Assembly: GCA_003453835.1 (NCBI GenBank) | Contig: DMMN01000198.1 | Span: 7,150 to 13,046 of the forward strand | Length of the DNA: 5,897 bases | Source: Bacteroidota bacterium | GTDB lineage: Bacteria; Bacteroidota; Ignavibacteria; UBA10030 | Direction of reading: 5' to 3' | Part shown: positions 1 through 5,894 of the stretch, in pieces | Numbering within the stretch: the stretch's first letter is position 1 | Layout of the letters: each line of letters starts with the position of its first letter | Made by a program: the position numbers and the translations under genes | The notes under the pieces: generated by a model | Seen by the model: only the letters and a program-made list of their open reading frames with translations | The model's database searches: none | Told to the model about the DNA's origin: nothing

Positions 1-132
1 CGCGAAGACGAGAGCCAGAAGCCAATCGACTTCTCCCGGAAGCGCAACCAACGCGGTCAGCAGCAAGCCGATGATAAGCCACGCGGCGAGATAGATGACG
101 AGACGTTCACGTCTTACGAAGAATGGATGCAT
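1..132 (-). CDS. N-terminus of probable LytS/YehU-type sensor histidine kinase (partial, runs off the window)
   Basis: Only the first 44 codons are present; the frame stays open to base 1, so the gene continues beyond the window. The protein opens with MHPFFVRRERLVIYLAAW, followed by a hydrophobic stretch (about residues 12-30) and a second one beginning near residue 36 after a short PGEVDW loop. A short basic start (HPFF.RRERL) leading into paired membrane helices is typical of the N-terminal sensor region of the LytS/YehU (His_kinase, PF06580) family, which usually pairs with a LytTR response regulator. The ATG at 130-132 is preceded by a weak GAGAA about 8 nt upstream. The start lies 69 bp after the LiaF-like gene on the same strand, and LiaF-like proteins are often encoded beside their kinase. 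What is seen is a membrane-anchored N-terminus; the kinase call is inference from that segment and the neighbourhood, because no catalytic domain is in view. Another integral membrane protein remains possible. Confidence 0.55.
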   Translation of the reverse strand, partial: MHPFFVRRERLVIYLAAWLIIGLLLTALVALPGEVDWLLALVFA

Positions 133-201
133 GGTGGTTTCTCGATCTGAGCTCTTCGAACGCAGAGTCGCTGCCGGACGACGTTGTGCCCGGCAAACGG
201 C

Positions 202-909
202 TCAGTTTCGAATCTCGACTCCCACCATCACAACGTACCCCTTCACGATGAGTTTCTTGTTCCCCTCCTTCGGCTGAACCGTCTTCTCCTCAATCCCTCC
301 GAGAATCGGCATGGCCTGCACCTCGACCGACCAATCCTGAGGGACCTTCATTTCAATTCCCCCCCAGAAGGCAAACACGTCCAACACGGCCACTCCGCTC
401 TGGATGGAGGCGCCGCGCAGGTCGAGCTCGCAGCCCCCCATAATCGTCGTGATCTCGCCGCCGCGAAAGTCTTGAGAAGTCGTCGAGCGTTCGACGCCGC
501 TCATGACCACGAAGTCGCTGATGATCAAGTGTTGAGCCTCCTTGGCGCCACTGCTACGGCCCGAGAGACTTCTCTGCCGTTCAACCGCACGCCACAGAAT
601 GGCGCCGCCAAGCATGATTAAGAAGATCGGCCACAGATCCCACGGGTTGAAGAACACGATATCAAGTTTCTTCATCAAGAGAAGAGAGCCGACGACGAAC
701 ACGACAAATCCCCACACTTTTCCAGGAACCCCTGCCGGCTGAGCCATCTTGAAGATTCCATAGATCACAAGAAGCACCGGCCAGAAGCGGGTGTAATCCC
801 GCGCATCGAGAATATCGAGGTTATCAAGCGTGAACAGTATGCCGAGAGTAATGACCACGAGCCCCAAGACCAGTTGGGGCGTAATCCGAAATGACGATTT
901 AGTGTCCAT
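202..909 (-). CDS. LiaF-like membrane protein: four-helix LiaI/LiaF domain plus cell-wall-active antibiotic response domain
   Basis: The protein has 235 residues. Four membrane segments lie at about residues 11-31, 42-58, 64-80 and 90-107, with the FWP and LWP motifs that mark the LiaI-LiaF-like transmembrane domain (PF18917/DUF5668). A basic, serine-rich linker (about 107-125) leads to a C-terminal domain of the LiaF type (PF09922). That domain contains five copies of G-x-E in a hydrophobic context, with the glutamates at 140, 161, 186, 207 and 232, consistent with a stacked beta structure. In Firmicutes, LiaF restrains the kinase LiaS and so tunes the response to cell-wall damage; a similar role with the downstream kinase is inferred here. 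The ATG at 907-909 has AGGAG 7 nt upstream (917-921). The first 11 bp overlap the end of the LiaI-like gene, and the ribosome site sits inside its last codons, which suggests translational coupling. The family call is firm; the actual signal sensed is unknown. Confidence 0.85.
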   Translation of the reverse strand: MDTKSSFRITPQLVLGLVVITLGILFTLDNLDILDARDYTRFWPVLLVIYGIFKMAQPAGVPGKVWGFVVFVVGSLLLMKKLDIVFFNPWDLWPIFLIMLGGAILWRAVERQRSLSGRSSGAKEAQHLIISDFVVMSGVERSTTSQDFRGGEITTIMGGCELDLRGASIQSGVAVLDVFAFWGGIEMKVPQDWSVEVQAMPILGGIEEKTVQPKEGNKKLIVKGYVVMVGVEIRN

Positions 910-1276
910 AGGAGTTCTCCTGTACGATCTTGTGCCGTGGCGAAGAGGTCAAGGTCTTCCACATCATTCCGACGCCCCAGGCAATGAGGATCATCGGCCA
1001 CGTGTCTCTGAACGACAAGCCCCAGATATGATTGAGCGAGACAAAGAGCCAGAGGCCAAGGAAAATGAGCCAGATCCCTTTTCCGATCCCTTGCAGCGTG
1101 GTGCATTGAATGATCTTGTTGATGCCGATGAACAACAGGATGAAGGGCCAGTACTGCCAGAATGGCCCGACGTCAACGAAGTCGAGGTTGTTGAGGAGCA
1201 ACAACACGCCAACCAGCAAGACGATGATGCCGAAGACAACCTGCGAATTGAAGCGCAACGATTCGATCCATTCCAT
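899..1276 (-). CDS. Small LiaI-like (DUF5668) four-helix membrane protein
   Basis: The protein has 125 residues and is almost entirely membrane domain. Helices lie at about residues 12-30, 42-57, 66-81 and 93-107, with the motifs LLNNLD (27-32), YWPFIL (42-47) and TWPMIL (92-97). It matches the N-terminal half of the following gene product helix by helix, so it is a paralogue without the C-terminal beta domain. The start was set at the ATG at 1274-1276 because a consensus AAGGAGG sits 6 nt upstream and a good promoter core lies 30 bp upstream. The frame is also open back to a GTG at 1529-1531, but that extension is Pro/Ser-rich and unlike the family. The gene ends inside the next gene (11-bp overlap). 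LiaI-type proteins are small membrane proteins of envelope stress operons. Here it probably acts with the LiaF-like protein in the inner membrane, but its precise job is not readable from sequence. Confidence 0.85.
   Translation of the reverse strand: MEWIESLRFNSQVVFGIIVLLVGVLLLLNNLDFVDVGPFWQYWPFILLFIGINKIIQCTTLQGIGKGIWLIFLGLWLFVSLNHIWGLSFRDTWPMILIAWGVGMMWKTLTSSPRHKIVQENSYGH
917..921 (-). promoter_or_regulatory. Ribosome binding site of the LiaF-like gene, inside the upstream gene
   Basis: AGGAG reads on the minus strand 7 nt before the ATG at 907-909. It lies within the CAG-GAG codons of the LiaI-like gene, so ribosomes finishing that gene pass directly over the start region of the next. 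This is the usual geometry for translational coupling and fixes the LiaF-like start. Confidence 0.7.
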
Positions 1277-1282
1277 AAGAAG

Positions 1283-1289
1283 CCTCCTT
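1283..1289 (-). promoter_or_regulatory. Consensus ribosome binding site deciding the LiaI-like start
   Basis: AAGGAGG on the minus strand is followed by a 6-nt spacer and the ATG at 1274-1276. It is the strongest Shine-Dalgarno match seen in the window. It supports the 125-residue product over the longer in-frame reading from the GTG at 1529-1531. Confidence 0.85.
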
Positions 1290-1305
1290 GAGTAGTGAAC
1301 CTGCC

Positions 1306-1313
1306 CAAAGATA
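1306..1313 (-). promoter_or_regulatory. Candidate Bacteroidota-type promoter core for the LiaI/LiaF operon
   Basis: The minus strand reads TATCTTTG, an exact match to the TAnnTTTG core known from Bacteroidota promoters. I saw no other match on this strand in the window. If used, transcription would begin near 1299-1302, giving a leader of roughly 25 nt that contains the AAGGAGG site. No TTTG is visible in the upstream -33 region. Read instead as a sigma-70 -10 box, TATCTT matches four of six positions, with only a poor -35 (GCAACA) 17 bp upstream. The position and uniqueness support the call, but it is an eight-base match found by eye. Confidence 0.5.
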
Positions 1314-1527
1314 CAGGAGAAGCCTCCGTTTGTTGCGGTGTTTTCGGCAAGTGGAGGTGGCCTGTCGGTAGACGGAGGCGGAGATGACGGGGCCGCTGAG
1401 TCACTTGTGTTGCCGGTGTGAAAGACACGAGGCAAGCGAATCGAGACACCCCGGTGATCGTACGCTTCGTACTGAAACTCTGGACCGGCGGCAGATATTC
1501 TCATTCGATGAGTCTGGAACTCAACGA

Positions 1528-2112
1528 TCACGGCAGCCGGTCGAGATCGCTTTCCATATCGATATCGACAGCACCGTCCGGAAACGGAACCGTAACAACA
1601 TCCCTCGCGTGCCGTTGAATGATTTGCTTCGCGCCCTTGTCGCCGGAGAGGACAAGGAACTCCTGAAAGAAGCGACGAGAAAACAAGGCCGGCACGCCAA
1701 CCGTGCTTGCGTACTCACAAGCCACGATCGGATATCCGGAAGACCGATAAGTCGAAATGATTGTATCAAGAAGGATGGTCGTAGTCAACGGCTGGTCGCA
1801 CAGGAGGATGAGAGCAGCGTGAGTCATGGCCGGAAGCGCTTTGATGCCGGCTTGCAGCGACGAGCTCATTCCTGCTTGCCAATCCTTGTTCTCGACAATG
1901 TAAACTCTGGGGTCGTCCAACTCCGATTTCAATTCCTGGAGATGGGCTCCGAGGACCACATAAGTCGAATCGGCTTTCGAAGCAAGAGCGATTTCGACCA
2001 TGTGTGCAAGAAGGGACTTGCCTTTGTACCGTAGCAACTGCTTCGGCCTGCCGAGTCGGGAAGATTCCCCTGCGGCGAGCAACACGATGGCAATTGGGGA
2101 TTGTTGATCCAT
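1528..2112 (-). CDS. mocA: MocA-like molybdenum cofactor cytidylyltransferase (MobA-like NTP transferase)
   Basis: The protein has 194 residues, the usual size for MocA. MocA transfers CMP from CTP to molybdopterin-Mo, giving the cytosine dinucleotide form of the cofactor used by xanthine-dehydrogenase-type hydroxylases. Key motifs are the nucleotide-binding LAAGESSRLGRPKQLL (12-27), NKDWQAGMSSSLQAG (75-89), the CDQP metal/nucleotide site (105-108), GVPALF (139-144), GDKGAK (157-162) and DIDMESDL (183-190). The CDQP and GMSSSL motifs favour MocA over guanylyl-adding MobA, and the nearby xdhC gene agrees. The start was set at the ATG at 2110-2112, where the family homology begins; its ribosome site is weak (TCAAG). 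An in-frame TTG at 2152-2154 would add 14 unrelated residues. It lies 119 bp after pepF on the same strand, with no obvious terminator or promoter between, so it may depend on pepF transcription. The exact nucleotide used (CTP or GTP) is inference. Confidence 0.88.
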   Translation of the reverse strand: MDQQSPIAIVLLAAGESSRLGRPKQLLRYKGKSLLAHMVEIALASKADSTYVVLGAHLQELKSELDDPRVYIVENKDWQAGMSSSLQAGIKALPAMTHAALILLCDQPLTTTILLDTIISTYRSSGYPIVACEYASTVGVPALFSRRFFQEFLVLSGDKGAKQIIQRHARDVVTVPFPDGAVDIDMESDLDRLP

Positions 2113-2127
2113 CTTGACATCAACGAG

Positions 2128-2154
2128 TTGAGCGTGGGTGCGCAGACTGCTCAA
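2128..2154. repeat. Short inverted repeat in the mocA leader
   Basis: Six-base arms TTGAGC (2128-2133) and GCTCAA (2149-2154) are separated by 15 nt, in the 119-bp gap between pepF and mocA. On the minus strand the structure ends 15 nt before the mocA ATG. It has no T-run, so it does not look like a terminator. It could be a weak leader hairpin or chance. No promoter is recognisable in the rest of this gap. Confidence 0.25.
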
Positions 2155-2231
2155 GCGTTTGGGACTTCCATCGGCCGACGAATCCTCGCAAGCCTTTGAA
2201 TCAGTGCGAAGAGAGCTGTTCCCCTACTTTC

Positions 2232-4118
2232 CTATTTCTTCATCCTGTCCAGAATCTTCTCCATCTCGTCTATCACCCTGTTCATTTTCTTCATCGTCAG
2301 TTCGAAGGGGAGAGAGGTCGTCATGTCGACGCCGGCTTTCTTCAAGAGGTTGATCGGGTAGTCGGAGCCACCCGATGAAAGAAACTCGACGAACCGCCGT
2401 GTGGAGGCTTTGTCGCCGGCGAGCACCTGCTCAGAAAGTGCAGCCGACGCCGTGAACGATGTCGCATACTGGTAGACGTAGAAGTTATAGTAGAAGTGGG
2501 GGATGTACGACCATTCCGACTTGATCTCATCGTCGACGACGCAGACACCTTTGTCGTGACCGTAGTATTTCTTCGTGATCTCTTCGTAGATCTGTCCGAA
2601 CGTGTCGCCCGTAAGAGCCTCGCCGTTCTCCGCCATCTGGTGAATGCGCAGCTCGAATTCCGCGAACTGTGTCTGCCGGAACACCGTTCCTTTGATTCCT
2701 TCCAGATAGCTGCCGAGAAGGGAGAGTTTTACGTCGTCATCCTTGATCTGCTTGAGCATGTAATCGATCAACAATGCTTCGTTGAACGTCGAGGCCACTT
2801 CGGCGACGAAGATGGAGTAGTTTGACGTTGCGTAGGGTTGCGTGGTGTTCGAATAGTGGCTGTGCATCGTGTGGCCAAGCTCGTGTGTCAGCGTGCTCAT
2901 GTCGTCGTACTTGCCGTTGTAGTTCATGAGCATGTACGGATGGACGTCATACGCCCCGCCATTGGAGTAAGCGCCGGATCGCTTCCCTTCCGTTGGATAC
3001 ATGTCGATCCATCGCTCCGTGAACGCCTTCTTCGAGACCGAGACATACTCGTTGCCAAGCGGCGCGAGGGAGGCGACGATGTGTTTCTCCGCCTCCTCGA
3101 CGGCATATTTCAGCTCGACGCCCTTGACGAGCGGTGCATACAGGTCGTAGTAATGAAGCTCATCCAGTCCCATCATCCTCTTGCGAAGGCTCAGGTACCG
3201 ATGAAACGTGGAGAGATTGGCGTTCACATTCTCAACGAGTTTCTTGTACACCTCGACGGGAATATTATTCCCGTCCAAAGCTCCTTCGAGGCAAGAGTTG
3301 TACTTGCGTGCCTTCATGTAGAACATGTTCTTCTTCACTTCGGCGAACAACTGGGTGCCATACGTCCGGCGGTAGTCATGGAGTCTCCCAAAAAAAGCGG
3401 CAAAGACCCTCTTCCGATCTTCCCGATTTGCGACAGTGCGATACCGCGAGAAGGTCGCCTTGTCGAGCTTCACGCTCTTCCCCTCACTCAGCGTCACTTC
3501 CGCGTACGGGAATTCTGCATCTGAGAAGATGCCGTAGATGCTCTGAGCAGCGTCGGACATCAGTCCAGCGTCCGCGATGATCTTCTCCTCCCCCGCTGTT
3601 CCCGTGTGCGCCTGACGGCGAAGAATATCGAAGAGGTATTGACGATAGATCCCCAGCTTCTTCTCCTGCGAGAGGAACGACTCGACCGTTGCTTTGTCCA
3701 TCTTGAGAATCTCCGGCTCCATGAACGACGCCTTTGCAGCGAAGTCCGAGCCGATGGTGCTCATCTCTTGCTGCATACCGAGGTGCTTCGTTTCGCGCGT
3801 GTCTTGGTCAGAGCTCATACTGGCGTACACATAGAGGCGATTGAATTCCTTGGTCAAGTTGCTGGAGAGCTCGAGACAGTCCAGCAGTTGCCCGCCGGAC
3901 CTGGCAAGTGTTCCCTTGAATTTCTCGATGTCGGGCAACTGTCTGACCAGTTTCTCCTTTGCACTCTTCCACGCATCATCAGAAGGGTAGATGTGGGTCA
4001 GGTCCCATTTGAATTGATCCGGAATTTTGCCTCGGTCGCGTTCTTGTGCGAAATCTGAATTCGCCGCGACAAGTGAAATACCCACGACAGACATCGCTAC
4101 TTTGGCAAATGGATGCAT
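2232..4118 (-). CDS. pepF: Oligoendopeptidase F (M3 family zinc metallopeptidase) with an export signal
   Basis: The protein has 628 residues, close to the roughly 600 usual for PepF plus a signal peptide. It cleaves short peptides with a single zinc ion. The zinc site is HELGH (412-416) with the third ligand probably E440 in AEVASTFNE, 28 residues after the first histidine as expected for M3 peptidases. Upstream lie the PepF signatures WDLTHIYPS (38-46) and GAYSNGG (382-388). Downstream is HFYYNFYVYQY (541-551), which supplies substrate-binding His and Tyr residues in the family. Residues 1-24 form a signal peptide (Lys6, hydrophobic core 7-19) with no lipobox cysteine, so a periplasmic or secreted enzyme is predicted; many PepF enzymes are cytoplasmic. 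The ATG at 4116-4118 was chosen because AAAGG sits 7 nt upstream. An in-frame ATG at 4140-4142 lacks a ribosome site and would add eight charged residues before the signal. All catalytic residues are present, so it should be active. Confidence 0.93.
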   Translation of the reverse strand: MHPFAKVAMSVVGISLVAANSDFAQERDRGKIPDQFKWDLTHIYPSDDAWKSAKEKLVRQLPDIEKFKGTLARSGGQLLDCLELSSNLTKEFNRLYVYASMSSDQDTRETKHLGMQQEMSTIGSDFAAKASFMEPEILKMDKATVESFLSQEKKLGIYRQYLFDILRRQAHTGTAGEEKIIADAGLMSDAAQSIYGIFSDAEFPYAEVTLSEGKSVKLDKATFSRYRTVANREDRKRVFAAFFGRLHDYRRTYGTQLFAEVKKNMFYMKARKYNSCLEGALDGNNIPVEVYKKLVENVNANLSTFHRYLSLRKRMMGLDELHYYDLYAPLVKGVELKYAVEEAEKHIVASLAPLGNEYVSVSKKAFTERWIDMYPTEGKRSGAYSNGGAYDVHPYMLMNYNGKYDDMSTLTHELGHTMHSHYSNTTQPYATSNYSIFVAEVASTFNEALLIDYMLKQIKDDDVKLSLLGSYLEGIKGTVFRQTQFAEFELRIHQMAENGEALTGDTFGQIYEEITKKYYGHDKGVCVVDDEIKSEWSYIPHFYYNFYVYQYATSFTASAALSEQVLAGDKASTRRFVEFLSSGGSDYPINLLKKAGVDMTTSLPFELTMKKMNRVIDEMEKILDRMKK

Positions 4119-4125
4119 CGGGTCG

Positions 4126-4130
4126 CCTTT
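4126..4130 (-). promoter_or_regulatory. Ribosome binding site deciding the pepF start
   Basis: AAAGG on the minus strand lies 7 nt before the ATG at 4116-4118. The alternative ATG at 4140-4142 has no purine-rich sequence at a suitable distance. The choice matters because it places the signal peptide at the very N-terminus. Confidence 0.6.
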
Positions 4131-4190
4131 CGTTTTGATCATACGATTTGCTAATGCTGTGGAAAAGTTTCGAGGATGAAGACGGCAGCG

Positions 4191-4221
4191 GAGATAGAAT
4201 GCGCGCGTCGGATTTCGTCAA
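4191..4221 (-). promoter_or_regulatory. Weak candidate promoter upstream of pepF
   Basis: The 177-bp gap between xdhC and pepF contains TTGACG (4216-4221 on the minus strand), a five-of-six match to a -35 box. TATCTC (4191-4196) follows after a 19-bp spacer and matches only three of six -10 positions. The spacer is longer than ideal and no TAnnTTTG core is present. The gap suggests pepF has its own promoter, but this site is tentative. Confidence 0.25.
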
Positions 4222-4295
4222 CGTGGGGACTAATGTACGGTTTGCAGTCAGAAACGGCAAGGCATTTTCTGAGCGGCCAAAGCGGAGATGAAGTG

Positions 4296-5420
4296 CTACA
4301 ACTGAGGTGCGTGAATTGGTCCGGGCGTATCGCGCAGGAAACCTCCACCTCGATTCGTGAGGACGGCCTGAATCTCGGCGAGTATGGAAAGGGCGATTTG
4401 TTCAGGCGATTCAGCCCCAATGTCGATGCCGGCAGGATTATGCAGGCGCTCGAGCTGGTCGCTCGAAGGTGTTAGCCCGCTCTCGCGGATTTTCTGCAGC
4501 AGCAGCTCGGTTCTCTTCTTCGGACCGAGAAGGCCAAGGTATGTGGGGCGAACTGGAAGGAGAGCGCGCAGGAGCTGAAAGTCATGAGAGAAATTGTGCG
4601 TCATGATCATCACGACGGAGTCCGAGGTGAACGACAGCTTGTCGGCAATCTCTTCGGGGCGTGCAAGAACCAGGGCATCGGCAGTGGGAAAGCGCTCGCG
4701 AGTGGCAAGGGCCGGCTTGTGATCGACGATCGTCACCCTCCATCCGAGTTCCTTGGCGAGGCGCGCAACCGGTATCGCATCCGTACCGGCGCCGAACACG
4801 ACGACGTGTACGGGTGGCTGAATGACCTCGACAAACGCTTCCACGACTCCCTCCAGGAAGCGATACTCCTTGACGGCGGAATGTGCTGTGCGCAGAGCGT
4901 TCCGGCAATCCTCGGCGAGAGCGGCCGAAAGAACGGGATTCCTCACATCCTCACTGATCGACCCGTTATCAAACATCATCAAGCGGGTTCCGATCCTGGC
5001 TTTGAACTCGCCGTCGACTCGAAAGACCGAGGCCATGGCTCCCCGGCGCCGCTGCTGAAAGCACGTGCGAACGAACTCGAATGTCGCGGATCTTTCCCTC
5101 TCCACCGGCTCGAGAAGCAGAGTGATGACACCATTGCAGCCTTGATTCAACCCCCAGACATCATCTTCGGCAACCATGTCGTACACCACCATCTGAGGCT
5201 CGCCCGAGAGAACCGACTTCTTCGCCTTCTCGAACACATCCGCTTCAAGGCAACCCCCACTGATGGAGCCGACCGTTGTCCCACTCTCAGACATGAGCAT
5301 GCGCGCCCCCGGACGCCGATACGTCGAGCCGCGTACTTTCACAACCGTGGCAAGCATCAGCCTCGCTCCGGAATTCCTCTGAGCGTCATAGGTATCGAGT
5401 ATGGACTGGAGCTCATTCAT
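4296..5420 (-). CDS. xdhC: XdhC/CoxI-family molybdenum hydroxylase maturation protein
   Basis: The protein has 374 residues with both family domains. The N-terminal XdhC/CoxI domain (PF02625) contains VRGSTYRRPGARM (29-41), SISGGCLEADV (52-62, with conserved Cys57) and WGLNQGCNG (89-97). The C-terminal Rossmann domain (PF13478) contains the nucleotide-binding FGAGTDAIP (209-217), VDHKP (232-236), MTHNFSHD (273-280), GLLGPKKR (296-303) and the long LHNPAGIDIGAESPEQIALS signature (326-345). Studied XdhC proteins bind the molybdenum cofactor, protect it while its sulfido ligand is added, and pass it to xanthine dehydrogenase; CoxI-type members serve CO dehydrogenase. The ATG at 5418-5420 gives the normal N-terminus, though only a weak purine run precedes it. 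The MocA-like gene two genes downstream fits the same pathway. No hydroxylase subunit is in the window, so the client enzyme cannot be named. The product is soluble and cytoplasmic. Confidence 0.92.
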   Translation of the reverse strand: MNELQSILDTYDAQRNSGARLMLATVVKVRGSTYRRPGARMLMSESGTTVGSISGGCLEADVFEKAKKSVLSGEPQMVVYDMVAEDDVWGLNQGCNGVITLLLEPVERERSATFEFVRTCFQQRRRGAMASVFRVDGEFKARIGTRLMMFDNGSISEDVRNPVLSAALAEDCRNALRTAHSAVKEYRFLEGVVEAFVEVIQPPVHVVVFGAGTDAIPVARLAKELGWRVTIVDHKPALATRERFPTADALVLARPEEIADKLSFTSDSVVMIMTHNFSHDFQLLRALLPVRPTYLGLLGPKKRTELLLQKIRESGLTPSSDQLERLHNPAGIDIGAESPEQIALSILAEIQAVLTNRGGGFLRDTPGPIHAPQL

Positions 5421-5458
5421 CTCGACATCGTATCTTCTTCGAGAACCTTAGAGAAGCA

Positions 5459-5483
5459 GTCCCTCCTCAATGAGGAGAGGGAC
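5459..5483. repeat. Intergenic hairpin between the DUF1761 and xdhC genes
   Basis: An inverted repeat forms two stacked 5-bp stems: outer GTCCC/GGGAC and inner TCCTC/GAGGA, with a two-base bulge and an AAT loop on the plus strand. It starts 13 bp past the DUF1761 stop codon on the transcribed strand. No T-run follows on either strand, so it is not a standard intrinsic terminator. It could be an RNA-stabilising or attenuating hairpin at the 3' end of that gene. Confidence 0.4.
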
Positions 5484-5495
5484 CCTGAATCAACA

Positions 5496-5894
5496 TCATT
5501 TCCATATGGCGAAGACGGCGCCGCTGACGACAAACGATACCAGGTTGTAGCCCGAGTCGATTGCCCAGAGTGTCACAGGCTTCCCCACAAAGTTTACCTG
5601 ATTGTTGTAGGTTGTCGCTCCCGTAAAACCAACCCAACAGACGAACCCTACCATCGCGCCGTCGATGAGCGTCGAGACCCCGGAGAATTGGACGACATTG
5701 GCCAGGACGTAGCACGAAATCAGTCCGGAGAGAAACCCGATCACGTACATAGTCGGGCTGCCTCCCTTCTTCATCTGTTCTTCGGTCAGCCCGACGAGAG
5801 CAACCCATCGTTTGGCAAACAGCACCGGTGAATACCACAATCCGCCCAGCAGAAATGTGACGACAGCACAGACGAGAACTGCGACGTAGTTCAC
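5496..5894 (-). CDS. DUF1761-family four-helix membrane protein
   Basis: The protein has 132 residues. Four hydrophobic segments lie at about residues 3-20, 48-68, 76-96 and 107-131. The GGLWYSPVLFAKRW motif (17-30) just after the first helix, followed by a charged GLTEEQMKKG loop (35-44), is typical of DUF1761 proteins, small integral membrane proteins of unknown function. The second half holds CWVGFTGA (86-93) and WAIDSGYN (110-117), also characteristic. The start is taken as the GTG at 5892-5894 because family members begin at this point. The window ends three bases further on with an in-frame CAG, so the ribosome site cannot be seen and a start a few codons upstream is not excluded. It precedes xdhC by 75 bp on the same strand with a hairpin between. 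A functional link to the molybdenum genes is not supported by anything visible. Confidence 0.8.
   Translation of the reverse strand: MNYVAVLVCAVVTFLLGGLWYSPVLFAKRWVALVGLTEEQMKKGGSPTMYVIGFLSGLISCYVLANVVQFSGVSTLIDGAMVGFVCWVGFTGATTYNNQVNFVGKPVTLWAIDSGYNLVSFVVSGAVFAIWK

Larger units (their letters stand above)
1278..1327. repeat. 10-bp direct repeat bracketing the LiaI/LiaF promoter
   Basis: AGAAGCCTCC occurs at 1278-1287 and again at 1318-1327, exactly 40 bp apart. On the transcribed strand this is GGAGGCTTCT. One copy contains part of the ribosome binding site and the other lies 4 bp upstream of the TATCTTTG core. A separation near four helical turns would suit a regulator binding the same face, but one copy may simply reflect the Shine-Dalgarno sequence. 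Confidence 0.4.
1277..1527. other. 251-bp intergenic region between the MocA-like and LiaI-like genes
   Basis: This is the longest gap between genes. Near its minus-strand downstream end it holds the promoter core, ribosome site and direct repeat described separately. Near the mocA end it contains three short perfect inverted repeats: 1500-1512 (5-bp arms, 3-nt loop), 1460-1472 (GTACG arms, 3-nt centre) and 1447-1456 (CACC/GGTG arms). None is followed by a T-run on the minus strand, so none is a clear intrinsic terminator. One minus frame is open throughout, but its product does not look protein-like. Confidence 0.6.

Noticed and set aside
173..194. GCCGG/CCGGC inverted repeat between the LiaF-like gene and the kinase start
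   Set aside because: The arms are only five bases with a 12-nt loop and no T-run, so it is likely chance in a GC-rich spacer.
1384..2034. Plus-strand open frame of 216 codons across the mocA end and the intergenic gap
   Set aside because: Most of it is the complement of mocA. The part in the gap shows no motif and overlaps the inverted repeats.
2113..2231. Possible terminator or promoter between pepF and mocA
   Set aside because: No stem followed by a T-run and no TAnnTTTG or good -35/-10 pair was found; only the weak 2128-2154 repeat is present.
2838..3524. Plus-strand open frame of 228 codons antisense to pepF
   Set aside because: It is fully contained within pepF, whose zinc site and family motifs are intact. 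The antisense product is low in recognisable structure and has no convincing ribosome site.
4584..5831. Long plus-strand open frame of 415 codons running antisense to xdhC and the DUF1761 gene
   Set aside because: It lies opposite two genes with strong family motifs on the minus strand. Its product has no recognisable motifs, and its length reflects the codon use of the real genes.
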